Positions 26,540-34,581 of a DNA stretch of 64,000 nt are shown one piece after another. Positions within the stretch are counted from its first letter, which is position 1. Each line of letters starts with the position of its first letter. This stretch comes from CALACW01 sp963627915 (GTDB lineage Bacteria; Bacillota; Clostridia; Oscillospirales; Acutalibacteraceae). Both the position numbers and the translations under genes were made by a program. Location: NCBI GenBank assembly GCA_963627915.1, contig CAVGCY010000012.1, positions 30,462 to 94,461 on the forward strand, read 5' to 3'. The notes below the pieces were generated by a model that worked only from the letters and a program-made list of their open reading frames with translations, was not told the DNA's origin and did not search any database.

Positions 26540-27709
26540 TTAATCCTCGAAAATTATACTTTGACGAACGATATTTTTATCGATCAAAACGTATTTTCCG
26601 CTTATGACGCATATGCCGTTTTCGACGGAATATGTTAGATTTCTCGACTCTATTTCGCATCCCGATACCGCATTTTTCTCATTTTTGAAATACTCGTAAC
26701 CGGCAAGCAGAAGCAGACGCGGCGTGCCGAGCGGCGAATTATCCGGCTGTAAAAATAAAAATCTGTCCGTCACGCCGCCGACCGGCAGAGTAACGCCGTC
26801 CGACGTCAGCATACTTTCGGTTCGGCTCTTTTCATCGCAGTCACGCGTGATGCCGAACGGAATTTCAAGTCCGAAAAAATAAACGGAAACCCTCGTTTTC
26901 ATCTCCTTTACCGAAAATCTCGGGTCGTTCTCCCCCGTGCCGACGCTCAGAAAATCATTGCGCCGTATTTCGATTCTGCCGTCGGCATTCATTCTCTTTA
27001 CTCCTCCGTCCGCCCGCTCGAGAGTACCGCTTATCAAAAGCTGTCCTTTCAAAACGGCGTTTCCCTCGCTCGCCGCGCCCGCGCCCGAATAAACCTCCAG
27101 ACGTGTAAGAACGCCGTCGCACCCGGCGACAATGTTTGACGGATTGTCGGACGAGTGCATATCGGGAGCCGTCACGCGCTCCCTTATCTCGATAAACGCC
27201 CGGCTTCCGACAATATTTACCGAGCACCATATAATGCCGGGATTTGTTCCGACAACGGAATCCTGAACGTAATCCACGTCTATATTATCCGCAAAAACGC
27301 CCGGTTTAACGCCGTAGGAGGCAAAAATATCGATTATCTGAGAGTCGGTAAAGGATTCGCAGCCGGAAACCGTGACGCTCCATATCATCGACGACAATAT
27401 AAAAACAATCGCGCATGATATAACGGACGAAACGAGAAAAACGACACGAAAACGGTTATTGTAAATTATAACGGGCAACCCACTGCGGGTACGGACATTG
27501 ACGGTCATTCCCGATTTTTCGGCGGGAATATCTATTCTTTTAAACGCCGCAAGCGACGCTTTTGCCGCTGTCACGCCGTCCGAGGCTCTTACATCCCAGA
27601 GCCTTATGCCGTTTGCGAAGCATAAATTTACAAACCGTTCCGAAAATCCGCCCTCACACGTAAATTCAACATATCCGAGCAAAAATCTTATGAGTTTTAT
27701 AAGAAGCAT
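26540..27709 (-). CDS. yqfD: sporulation protein YqfD
   Basis: A 389-aa membrane protein of the YqfD family, needed for normal sporulation in the mother cell (sigma-E regulon in Bacillus). A short cytoplasmic part with LWDVRASDGV is followed by one membrane span (about residues 88-110). A large external part carries IIWCSVNIVGSRAFIEIRER, the POTRA-like region typical of the family. It lies 12 bp after yqfC, the standard pair. Confidence 0.9.
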   Translation of the reverse strand: MLLIKLIRFLLGYVEFTCEGGFSERFVNLCFANGIRLWDVRASDGVTAAKASLAAFKRIDIPAEKSGMTVNVRTRSGLPVIIYNNRFRVVFLVSSVISCAIVFILSSMIWSVTVSGCESFTDSQIIDIFASYGVKPGVFADNIDVDYVQDSVVGTNPGIIWCSVNIVGSRAFIEIRERVTAPDMHSSDNPSNIVAGCDGVLTRLEVYSGAGAASEGNAVLKGQLLISGTLERADGGVKRMNADGRIEIRRNDFLSVGTGENDPRFSVKEMKTRVSVYFFGLEIPFGITRDCDEKSRTESMLTSDGVTLPVGGVTDRFLFLQPDNSPLGTPRLLLLAGYEYFKNEKNAVSGCEIESRNLTYSVENGICVISGKYVLIDKNIVRQSIIFED

Positions 27710-27721
27710 TTTTAATCACCA

Positions 27722-28012
27722 TCACGAAAAAGAAATATTCATAACGCCGCCCTTTATTTCAATTCTATCGTCGTCATACGAGCTTATTTCAAGCCCCTCG
27801 CCCTCGTACGTTATAACCGTTCCGTTTAAATTCAGGCGTATTCTGCCCGCGTCGTATTCGAGAACTCCGAGACAGCCCTCCGTAAGAATCTGATTTTTGC
27901 CGAAAAATTCAATATGGAACTCATTCGCGACCTGATTTACGGGCATTTGAAGCTCGTCGGCAAGAGCGCGGGTAATTTCCCCGCCTCTTTTTTTCTTTTT
28001 TTCTCTTGACAT
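27722..28012 (-). CDS. yqfC: YabP/YqfC-family sporulation protein
   Basis: A 96-aa YabP/YqfC domain protein (NQVANEFHIEFFGKNQILTEGCLGVLEYD...), made early in sporulation. I set the start at ATG 28012, which follows GGAGGG at good spacing. The longer in-frame extension to 28408 runs antisense through the 5' end of the opposite gene and does not look coding. It heads the yqfC-yqfD-phoH-ybeY-era-recO run. Confidence 0.88.
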   Translation of the reverse strand: MSREKKKKRGGEITRALADELQMPVNQVANEFHIEFFGKNQILTEGCLGVLEYDAGRIRLNLNGTVITYEGEGLEISSYDDDRIEIKGGVMNISFS

Positions 28013-28091
28013 AAGCGTCCCTCCGAAAAAAATATATGCCTGATTTTCATTGATTATCACGCACGGACATAGTAATATATCGGTGATTAAA

Positions 28092-29174
28092 ATGAAGAGA
28101 ACAAAAAACATAATAAATACGGCCGTTATTCTGCTTATCGCCGCGGCAGTCACGCTCAGACCCTCGTATGCAATCCGGGGGGCGGAGCGCGGAATTTCCA
28201 TGTGCTTCGATACGGTGATACCCTCTCTCTTTCTGTTCGCGGTGCTGTCCGAAACGGCGTACAGGCTCGGCGCGTTTTCCTCTGGCAGAACCGCGGCCGC
28301 GTGCGCGAATGCTTTAAACATACCCGAAACGTGCATGTGCGCCGTTATTTTTTCGTTCATAGGCGGATATCCCGTCGGCGTAAGGCTTATAAAACAGGAA
28401 TTTGACAAAGGCGCGCCGGATTACGCGACCGTGCGCAGACTTATCTCATACAGCGTAAACTCCGGACCCGGATTTATAATAAACACGGTCGGTATGACGG
28501 TATTAAATTCTGTTTCATCGGGCGCGTCCGTTCTCGTTTCCGTATTTCTGTCGTCGGTTATAACGGCGTTATCGCTTGCCGTTATATCAAAAAGACAAAC
28601 GGGAAAACGCCCGGAAAACAAAAAAGCCGCCGAAGGTAAAATTTCGGACAGCGTTTCATTTTCGGACGCTTTTACAGCCTCGGTTTCCAACTCCGCAACC
28701 GCAATGATATCGATATCGGCATGGATAATCCTCTTCTCCTCGCTCGAAAACGTGATTTTCTCTTTTATTGAAAACGAAAGCGTAAGATTGTACGCAAGAA
28801 TGTTTCTCGAAGTCACCGACGGCGTTTCGGCGGCTCAAAAAATCGGGGGCGCGCCGATGTGCGCGGCGGCGGCTTCGTTCGGAGGGATATGCGTTTTCAT
28901 GCAGCTTTTCCCCATGCTTTTAAAAATGAAAGTCCGGCTGCGCGATTATTTCATTCCGAGAATATTTAACGCGTTTCTGTCATTTACAATATGCGGTGCG
29001 CTGACGTATATTTTTCCGTCGGCGGTTGAAACGGTAAAATTCACCATACCCACCGCGTCGTTTTCGTCATACGCTATCTCAAACGCCGTTTTGCTCATAG
29101 CGTCGGGCGTTATGCTGACGGCCGACTCGCTGACGAATATAAAAATTCCCGCCAAAAGGCTCAAGTCGACATGA
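28092..29174 (+). CDS. YlbJ-like sporulation integral membrane protein
   Basis: A polytopic protein of about 360 aa resembling YlbJ, a spore-envelope membrane protein with a nucleoside-transporter Gate fold. The family-like block is VIPSLFLFAVLSE, then FIGGYPVGVRLI and SYSVNSGPGFIINTVG, where YlbJ has SGFPMGAKL and a matching TN/SNP region. ATG 28092 is preferred to the TTG at 28050, although its ribosome site (GGTGA) is weak. It diverges from yqfC, which fits a sporulation role. It ends just before the promoter of the small Cys-rich protein. Confidence 0.7.
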   Translation: MKRTKNIINTAVILLIAAAVTLRPSYAIRGAERGISMCFDTVIPSLFLFAVLSETAYRLGAFSSGRTAAACANALNIPETCMCAVIFSFIGGYPVGVRLIKQEFDKGAPDYATVRRLISYSVNSGPGFIINTVGMTVLNSVSSGASVLVSVFLSSVITALSLAVISKRQTGKRPENKKAAEGKISDSVSFSDAFTASVSNSATAMISISAWIILFSSLENVIFSFIENESVRLYARMFLEVTDGVSAAQKIGGAPMCAAAASFGGICVFMQLFPMLLKMKVRLRDYFIPRIFNAFLSFTICGALTYIFPSAVETVKFTIPTASFSSYAISNAVLLIASGVMLTADSLTNIKIPAKRLKST

Positions 29175-29180
29175 TATGCT

Positions 29181-29209
29181 TGACTTTTCATTAAAATATA
29201 TATAAAATT
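29181..29209 (+). promoter_or_regulatory. sigma-A promoter of the small Cys-rich protein
   Basis: TTGACT (29181-29186), 17-bp spacer, TAAAAT (29204-29209). It gives the 70-aa gene at 29261 its own transcript. Confidence 0.7.
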
Positions 29210-29260
29210 AAAAAAGAATGATCTTTCATCAATCGACGTCCGCAAACGGAGGGATCGGCA

Positions 29261-29473
29261 ATGGGCGGAAAACTTACGAATATCAAAATAACACCGCAGT
29301 GCATGTACTGCGCACGCGGGGCTTCGGCGGCGGACAACACCGTTCTGTGCCCGAAAAAGGGAGTAATGCAGCCTTTTTCGTCATGCCGTAAATTCAAGTA
29401 CGACCCGCTCAAGCGCCAGCCGGATTTTAAGGAGGACAAAATGGACTTCGACCCGGACGACTTCGTACTGTAA
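29261..29473 (+). CDS. small conserved Cys-rich protein
   Basis: A 70-aa protein with four cysteines in the pattern C-x2-C (CMYC), a later C (VLCPKKG) and another C (SSCRKFKYDPLKR). This looks like a small metal-binding knuckle. The tail ends acidic with DPDDFVL. Proteins of this design (C-x2-C...LC-x-K-G...SCRKF-x-YDPLKR) recur in Ruminococcaceae, in my recollection, without known function. A GGAGGG 7 bp before ATG, its own promoter and its own terminator make it a convincing gene. Confidence 0.82.
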   Translation: MGGKLTNIKITPQCMYCARGASAADNTVLCPKKGVMQPFSSCRKFKYDPLKRQPDFKEDKMDFDPDDFVL

Positions 29474-29482
29474 ATAAAAAAA

Positions 29483-29523
29483 AGAATTTCCCGTTCTGTC
29501 GTTAAAACAGAACGGGAAATTCT
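29483..29523. terminator. bidirectional terminator
   Basis: AGAATTTCCCGTTCTGT pairs perfectly with ACAGAACGGGAAATTCT around a 7-nt loop, with A and T flanks. It lies between the small Cys-rich gene and the convergent DtxR gene. Confidence 0.9.
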
Positions 29524-29629
29524 TCAACAATATGTTAATATTAACGCAATACAAATAATCGGCAGACCTGAAAAAATCACATCCGGTCATAAATACGGAC
29601 GCGCAGCTTCAGGCGGTACATCGAGCGTA

Positions 29630-29998
29630 TTATTCGAACGTTTTTTTCGCATGCGCCTTTATACACTCAAACGTTTCGTCGCTGATATCGTGCTCGAGCT
29701 TGCACGCGTCCTCTCCGGCGGTTTTTTCGTCAACTCCCAGAGAAACAAATATTTTTGTCAGAAAAACATGGCGTTCGTATATGTGCGAAGCGATTTTTAC
29801 AGCCTCGCCGGACAGTATTATATCCCCGTCGGGCTCGACTGTCAAAAGCCCCTGCTCCTTAAGCTTTTTTATAACGACGCTTATGGTAGGCTTTGAATAA
29901 CCCATCTCCTCGGCAACGTCCACGGCGCGGACGTTGCTTTTTTTGAGCTTGAGCATATATATGGTTTCAAGATAGTTTTCGATTGATTCCCGAATCAT
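29630..29998 (-). CDS. DtxR/MntR-family metal-dependent regulator
   Basis: A 122-aa two-domain regulator (winged helix plus dimerisation domain) without the C-terminal SH3-like domain. The start MIRESIENYLETIYMLK matches the family helix 1. Candidate ligands are Asn8 (Asp in MntR, Met in DtxR), Glu11, the His of YERHVF, and C-x2-E-H in DACKLEHDIS. The Cys is the DtxR/IdeR choice, which hints at iron, but the Asn is unusual. ATG 29998 follows GGAGG; the longer 30022 start lacks support. It lies directly downstream of the histidine kinase, and an 18-bp operator-like dyad lies just upstream. Confidence 0.88.
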   Translation of the reverse strand: MIRESIENYLETIYMLKLKKSNVRAVDVAEEMGYSKPTISVVIKKLKEQGLLTVEPDGDIILSGEAVKIASHIYERHVFLTKIFVSLGVDEKTAGEDACKLEHDISDETFECIKAHAKKTFE

Positions 29999-30010
29999 AA
30001 CAAACCTCCG

Positions 30011-30048
30011 GGTAAACAACAATTCACCGAGGTAAATTATTGTTTACA
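30011..30048 (-). promoter_or_regulatory. operator-like inverted repeat, copy 2 (dtxR-type gene)
   Basis: GGTAAATTATTGTTTACA (30031-30048) next to an inverted degenerate copy GGTAAACAACAATTCACC (30011-30028), together a 38-bp dyad. It lies 13-50 bp before the regulator's start codon and behind the kinase gene, so the regulator probably has its own autoregulated promoter. Confidence 0.75.
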
Positions 30049-30076
30049 ACTGACAGCCGGCTTCTTCAATATATTA

Positions 30077-31138
30077 TTATTCTTTCGGCAGTCTGACGCA
30101 GAACGTCGCGCCCGCGCCGATTTTGCTTTTTACGCTGATTTTTCCGCCGCAGAGGTCAACGACGCGTTTTGCAAGGCTCAATCCAAGCCCGTTGCCCTGC
30201 GCCGTATGCGACGTATCGCCCTGATAGAATTTATCGAAAATATGACGTCTTGTATCGTCGTCCATACCGATGCCCTCGTCCGAAATTATAACCATTACGT
30301 CCGATATATCGTTTATGCATTTAACGGCAATCGTCCCGTTTTCGGGCGAAAATTTTATCGCGTTGTTTATAATATTCATCCAGACGTGCGAGAGCATATC
30401 CTCATTGAAATTATACTTAACCTCCTGCAAATCGAGGTCAAAATCAATATTTTTTCCGCTCCACTCTTTTTCAAGATAGAGTATGCATTTTCTAATCTGT
30501 TCGTCAAGATAAAATTCCGTTTTATCGGTTACTATCTGCTGATTTTCATACTTCGTAAGCAATAAAATATTTGAAGCCATGGTTGTAAGACGGCGCGACT
30601 CGGCGATAATAATATCCGCATATTCCGTGCGCTCCTCATCGGAAATTCCGGGCGTTTTCAGCTGTTTTGCAAAACCCGATATCGACACGATGGGCGTTTT
30701 AAATTCATGCGAAAAATTATTTATAAAATCGTTTCTGAACATCTCGGTGCTTCCGAGCTCGTCCGCCATTTTATTAAAGCTTCTCGACAACAGATTCATT
30801 TCCTTCGGAAATTTCGTTTCGCTGACCCTGACCGTAAAATCACCGTCGGCGATTTTCTTCGTCGCGGATATCATTTCCTTGATGGGATTCAAAAAATTCC
30901 TGCCGATAATAAAGGACAGAAACGTACCTATTATTATCGAAGCGGCAAGGGACATAAGAAGAACGCTGTACGGGCGGATACGCTCGAAAATGTGCAGATC
31001 CGTCACGTTGAGTATATACATAAGTCCCGCTATAATCGTCGCCGCGGAGGCAAGAATTATAAATACGAGGACGGAATACGCAAAACGCATGGAATGGCGT
31101 TTTTTTACTTTATAATCAAATTTAATTTTAGATTTCAT
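30077..31138 (-). CDS. sensor histidine kinase
   Basis: A 353-aa kinase with two membrane segments (about 17-40 and 57-78) separated by a very short outside loop, so it may sense within the membrane. HAMP domain, then HisKA with NFSHEFKTP, then HATPase with N-box NIINNAIKFS, G1 DEGIGM and G2 GNGLGLSLAKR. ATG 31138 follows GAGGCGG and lies 9 bp after the regulator stop; an upstream TTG (31150) overlaps it. It pairs with the response regulator immediately upstream. Confidence 0.93.
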   Translation of the reverse strand: MKSKIKFDYKVKKRHSMRFAYSVLVFIILASAATIIAGLMYILNVTDLHIFERIRPYSVLLMSLAASIIIGTFLSFIIGRNFLNPIKEMISATKKIADGDFTVRVSETKFPKEMNLLSRSFNKMADELGSTEMFRNDFINNFSHEFKTPIVSISGFAKQLKTPGISDEERTEYADIIIAESRRLTTMASNILLLTKYENQQIVTDKTEFYLDEQIRKCILYLEKEWSGKNIDFDLDLQEVKYNFNEDMLSHVWMNIINNAIKFSPENGTIAVKCINDISDVMVIISDEGIGMDDDTRRHIFDKFYQGDTSHTAQGNGLGLSLAKRVVDLCGGKISVKSKIGAGATFCVRLPKE

Positions 31139-31146
31139 TTTCCGCC

Positions 31147-31815
31147 TCAATATGTCGCCTTATATCCGAGTCCGCGGATGGTGACTATCTGAAAATCGGG
31201 ATTATTTTTAAACTTGTCGCGCAGTCTGTTTATATGCACGTCAACCGTGCGCTCATCAGTATCCGAATCCATGTCCCATAATTCGTCCATAAGCTGCCTG
31301 CGCGTAAAAATCTTGTTTTTATACGACAAAAGCTTAAAAAGAAGCAGAAACTCTTTTTTTGGAAGTTCAATCGAGCTGTCGCCTCTCGTGACTGTCAGCG
31401 CGTCATAGTCGAGAACGGTATCTCCGATATTGAGATTATGCTCGTTGGCGATTTTTGAACGTCTTAACAGAGCACCTATGCGCAGAAGCATTTCCTCGTC
31501 GTCCACGGGCTTTACCATGTAATCGTCCGTGCCGGAGCGGAATCCCTCTTTTTTGTCGCTGACGCTCTCCTTCGCCGTGACCATGAGAATAGGAATGTTC
31601 CAATCGTTGTCGCGCAGAGTTTTCGCAAATTCATAGCCGTCCATATTCGGCATCATAACGTCAAGAATTATCAAATCGACATGAACCCTGTCGAGCTTGT
31701 CAAGCCCGTCAAGCCCGTCAATCGCGGTATACGCCTTGTAACCGTTCTGTTCGAGAACGGTTTTTGTAAGCCTGCGGGTGTTTTCGTTATCATCAACGAT
31801 GAGAATATTAAACAT
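31147..31815 (-). CDS. OmpR/PhoB-family response regulator
   Basis: A 222-aa regulator with a receiver domain (acidic pair DDN near 8-9, phospho-acceptor Asp in LIILDVMMPNMDG, Lys in VKPVDDEE) and a C-terminal winged helix ending IVTIRGLGYKAT. It is the first gene of a minus-strand cluster followed by its kinase and the DtxR-type regulator. Its promoter, TTGTTT-N18-TATGAT, embeds its -35 in the 18-bp operator-like repeat at 31864-31881, so it should be repressed or activated by whatever binds there. Confidence 0.93.
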   Translation of the reverse strand: MFNILIVDDNENTRRLTKTVLEQNGYKAYTAIDGLDGLDKLDRVHVDLIILDVMMPNMDGYEFAKTLRDNDWNIPILMVTAKESVSDKKEGFRSGTDDYMVKPVDDEEMLLRIGALLRRSKIANEHNLNIGDTVLDYDALTVTRGDSSIELPKKEFLLLFKLLSYKNKIFTRRQLMDELWDMDSDTDERTVDVHINRLRDKFKNNPDFQIVTIRGLGYKATY

Positions 31816-31863
31816 ACCGTACGCCCCCTTTAAATGAAAGGTATCATATATATATTAAGGGAA

Positions 31864-31910
31864 TGTAAACAATAATTTACCGTATCGAAATTCAACAAAT
31901 TATTACTTAC
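31864..31910 (-). promoter_or_regulatory. operator-like repeat, copy 3 (two-component promoter)
   Basis: TGTAAACAATAATTTACC (31864-31881) is the exact reverse complement of the copies at 7103 and 30031. A weaker partner, AACAAATTATTACTTAC, lies at 31894-31910 after a 12-bp spacer and reaches the stop codon of glnN. The exact copy supplies the -35 of the response-regulator promoter. Confidence 0.75.
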
Positions 31911-34003
31911 ACGCTGAACAGCAGCCTGCTGTAATTGGGATACGGGAAATATTCGTTCGACATACCGGTTTCGATTTCATCGGCAACGGCGCGAAGCTCC
32001 TGCATTGCGGGAAGAACCTGCGTTTTGAAATATTCCGCTTTTTCCTCATAATTTTCAACGTCATGCGCGCCTATAACGGCGTCGTTGAGCGATTCTATGC
32101 GTCTGTACGCGCCGTTCGTCAGCATGGTAAGCTTCTGCGCCGTACGTACGCAGGCGTCGTCCGAAATATCGATACCGATACTCTTTTTAAGATTCGCTGT
32201 TTCCGAAAGCGATTTTATATAATTAAACGCCCCCGGAAGAATATCCTTTTTCGCCATGTCAATCATTGTAAGAGCCTCAATATTTAAAACCTTGCAATAA
32301 TTTTCAAGCATTATTTCACGCCTTGCCTCAAGCTCGACGCGGGTAAATATTTTATGTCTTGAGAAAAGCTCGACGTTTTTTTCATCGGTAAGATGCGGTA
32401 TCGCGTCAGCCGAGGTTCTGTAATTGAGCAGTCCGCGCCTTTGCGCCTCCTCAATCCACGCGCCGTCGTAGCCGTTGCCGTTGAATATAATACGCTTATG
32501 CTCTTTAAACGTACGGCGTATAAGCTCGCCGACGGCGGAATCCATATCGTCACTGCCGTTTAACTCGTCGGAGAATTTCGCGAACGCGTCGGCGGCGATT
32601 GTATTTATAACAATATTCGTATCGGCAATGGAAACGGACGAACCGGGCATGCGAAATTCAAATTTATTGCCCGTAAACGCGAACGGCGACGTACGGTTTC
32701 TGTCCGTCGTGTCACGCATAAAGCTCGGAAGAGCGTCAACTCCGGTTTTCATTGCAACGCGGTTTCTTTTTTCAAAGCTGCTGTCGTCGTCGATAACGGC
32801 GTTGATAACCTCCTCGATATCATCTCCGACAAATACGGAAATGACGGCGGGCGGCGCTTCGTTCGCGCCTAAACGGTGGTCGTTTCCGGGATTGGAAACG
32901 GATATTCTCAAAAGATCCTGATAGTCGTCTACGGCTTTTAAAACAGCGGCAAGAAGCAGAAGAAACTGCCTGTTATCTCTGGGATTCTTACCGGGCTTTA
33001 AAAGATTTTCACCGTCGTCCGAGGCAAGCGACCAGTTATTGTGCTTACCGCTTCCGTTAACTCCGGCAAACGGTTTTTCATGAAGCAGACACGCAAGCGA
33101 ATGCTTATCCGCAACTTTTTTCATAATCTCCATGGTAAGCTGGTTCTGGTCCGTTGCGATATTCGTAACGGTAAACACGGGAGCCAGCTCGTGCTGTGCG
33201 GGCGCGGCCTCGTTATGCTCGGTCTTTGCCAGCACGCCGACCCTCCACAGCTCACGGTTCAAATCCTTCATAAACGCCATAACTCTCGGTCTGATAGCTC
33301 CGAAATAATGGTCGTCAAGCTCCTGCCCCTTCGGAGGCTTCGCGCCGAAAAGCGTTCTGCCCGTCAGAATAAGATCGGGACGTTTATTATAAAGCTCCTT
33401 GTCTACAAGAAAATACTCCTGCTCTGCTCCGACCGTCGCAATAACGCGGTTTATATCGGTTCTGCCGATTATGTGAAGAAGTCTTAACGCCTGCTTGTTA
33501 AGCTCCTCGACAGAGCGCAGCAGCGGCGTTTTTTTATCGAGAACCTCGCCCGTATACGAACAGAAAACGGTAGGAATACACAGCGAATCATCCTTTATAA
33601 ACGCATACGAGGTCGGGTCCCACGCGGTGTATCCTCTCGCCTCAAACGTGGCTCTGATTCCTCCCGACGGAAAGCTCGACGCGTCGGGTTCGCCCTTTAT
33701 AAGCTCCTTGCCCGAGAACTCCATTATAATTCTGCCGTTCTCCTGCGGAGAGATAAAGCTGTCGTGCTTCTCCGCCGTTATACCCGTATTCGGCTGAAAC
33801 CAGTGCGTATAGTGCGTTGCGCCTTTTTCAATCGCCCAGTCCTTCATTGCCGTCGCAACGGCGTTTGCGACATTGATATCAAGCTCTCTGCCCTCGCCTA
33901 TTGTTTTTTTCAGCGAACGGTAAATGTCCCTGGGCAATCTCGCATGCATCGTTTCATCGTTAAATACAAGACTGCCGAATAATTCGGGAATATTTTCGGG
34001 CAT
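31907..34003 (-). CDS. glnN: type III glutamine synthetase
   Basis: A 698-aa GSIII, ATP-dependent ammonia assimilation enzyme (glutamate to glutamine). This long form is typical of Bacteroides and Ruminococcaceae. It opens with the GSIII-specific FGSLVFNDETMHARLP, and the catalytic core shows ATVGAEQEYFLVD, KTEHNEAAPAQHELAP and VNGSGKHNNWSLA, the metal and ammonia site blocks. AAGGAG lies before ATG 34003. No glutamine riboswitch was seen; it may be read through from the SGNH/DUF4358 genes upstream, past a GC-rich repeat. Confidence 0.96.
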   Translation of the reverse strand: MPENIPELFGSLVFNDETMHARLPRDIYRSLKKTIGEGRELDINVANAVATAMKDWAIEKGATHYTHWFQPNTGITAEKHDSFISPQENGRIIMEFSGKELIKGEPDASSFPSGGIRATFEARGYTAWDPTSYAFIKDDSLCIPTVFCSYTGEVLDKKTPLLRSVEELNKQALRLLHIIGRTDINRVIATVGAEQEYFLVDKELYNKRPDLILTGRTLFGAKPPKGQELDDHYFGAIRPRVMAFMKDLNRELWRVGVLAKTEHNEAAPAQHELAPVFTVTNIATDQNQLTMEIMKKVADKHSLACLLHEKPFAGVNGSGKHNNWSLASDDGENLLKPGKNPRDNRQFLLLLAAVLKAVDDYQDLLRISVSNPGNDHRLGANEAPPAVISVFVGDDIEEVINAVIDDDSSFEKRNRVAMKTGVDALPSFMRDTTDRNRTSPFAFTGNKFEFRMPGSSVSIADTNIVINTIAADAFAKFSDELNGSDDMDSAVGELIRRTFKEHKRIIFNGNGYDGAWIEEAQRRGLLNYRTSADAIPHLTDEKNVELFSRHKIFTRVELEARREIMLENYCKVLNIEALTMIDMAKKDILPGAFNYIKSLSETANLKKSIGIDISDDACVRTAQKLTMLTNGAYRRIESLNDAVIGAHDVENYEEKAEYFKTQVLPAMQELRAVADEIETGMSNEYFPYPNYSRLLFSV

Positions 34004-34028
34004 AAATACAACTCCTTAGCAAATAATT

Positions 34029-34050
34029 CGCCGGCGGTCGGCGGTCAGCG
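34029..34050. repeat. GC-rich repeat fragment
   Basis: A run of CGG/TCGG units between glnN and the lipoprotein gene. Its CGGCGGTCGGCGGT (34032-34045) is identical to part of the palindrome at 11259-11310. It reaches the stop codon of the lipoprotein gene. Confidence 0.5.
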
Positions 34051-34578
34051 GTTAAAAACCTCGTCCAAAGCCTTCTGCATATCGTCGTCATCAGACACGC
34101 ATACGACAAGAATGCCGCCGTACGTTTTCACAACAGCCTTTTTAAGCCTCGGAACCTCCTGCGGTCCGTACGACGAATATCCGTCGATAAGATAATCTAT
34201 ATAAGCCCTTGCTTTTTCCTCTGCCTGGCTCTGTTTGCCGTCCGCGATTTTGAAAACGGCAATCTGCTGTGTGCCCGACATCGCGCACCAGCCCGCCGCG
34301 TCCGAAGCGCACGATTCCATTGAATAAGTATATAGCGGGGCGTCGCCCTGATCCTCCAGTTCGGATGAAAACTTTATCTTACTCACGGCGGAAAGCGCAA
34401 GAGCCGAAATATCGTCGGTCTCGCTCGTGCTCGCGTTTTCGGCGGAGCTTTGCGCTGCGGACTGCGTCTGCTTATCCGCGCTCTTTGTCGTTTCGTTGTT
34501 TTTACCGCTGCCCGAAACGCATCCGGCAAGCGACAGCGCAAGGCATGCCGATACAAAAATCATTGCATATTTTTTCAT
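34045..34578 (-). CDS. DUF4358-type lipoprotein
   Basis: A 177-aa lipoprotein: signal peptide with lipobox LAGC (Cys19), a Ser/Thr/Gln-rich linker, and a DUF4358-like domain (SELEDQGDAPLYTYS...EVPRLKKAVVKTYGGILVVCVSDD). In Clostridia such genes travel with SGNH hydrolases, MBOAT acyltransferases and DHHW proteins. Here it follows the SGNH gene by 3 bp, and the MBOAT/DHHW pair is 7 kb away. It acts outside the membrane; its biochemical job is not established. Confidence 0.8.
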   Translation of the reverse strand: MKKYAMIFVSACLALSLAGCVSGSGKNNETTKSADKQTQSAAQSSAENASTSETDDISALALSAVSKIKFSSELEDQGDAPLYTYSMESCASDAAGWCAMSGTQQIAVFKIADGKQSQAEEKARAYIDYLIDGYSSYGPQEVPRLKKAVVKTYGGILVVCVSDDDDMQKALDEVFNR

Positions 34579-34581
34579 ATT

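Noticed and set aside
27722..28408. 228-aa version of the YqfC reading frame
   Set aside because: The first 130 residues are antisense to the YlbJ-like gene and lack family resemblance; ATG 28012 with GGAGGG is the real start.
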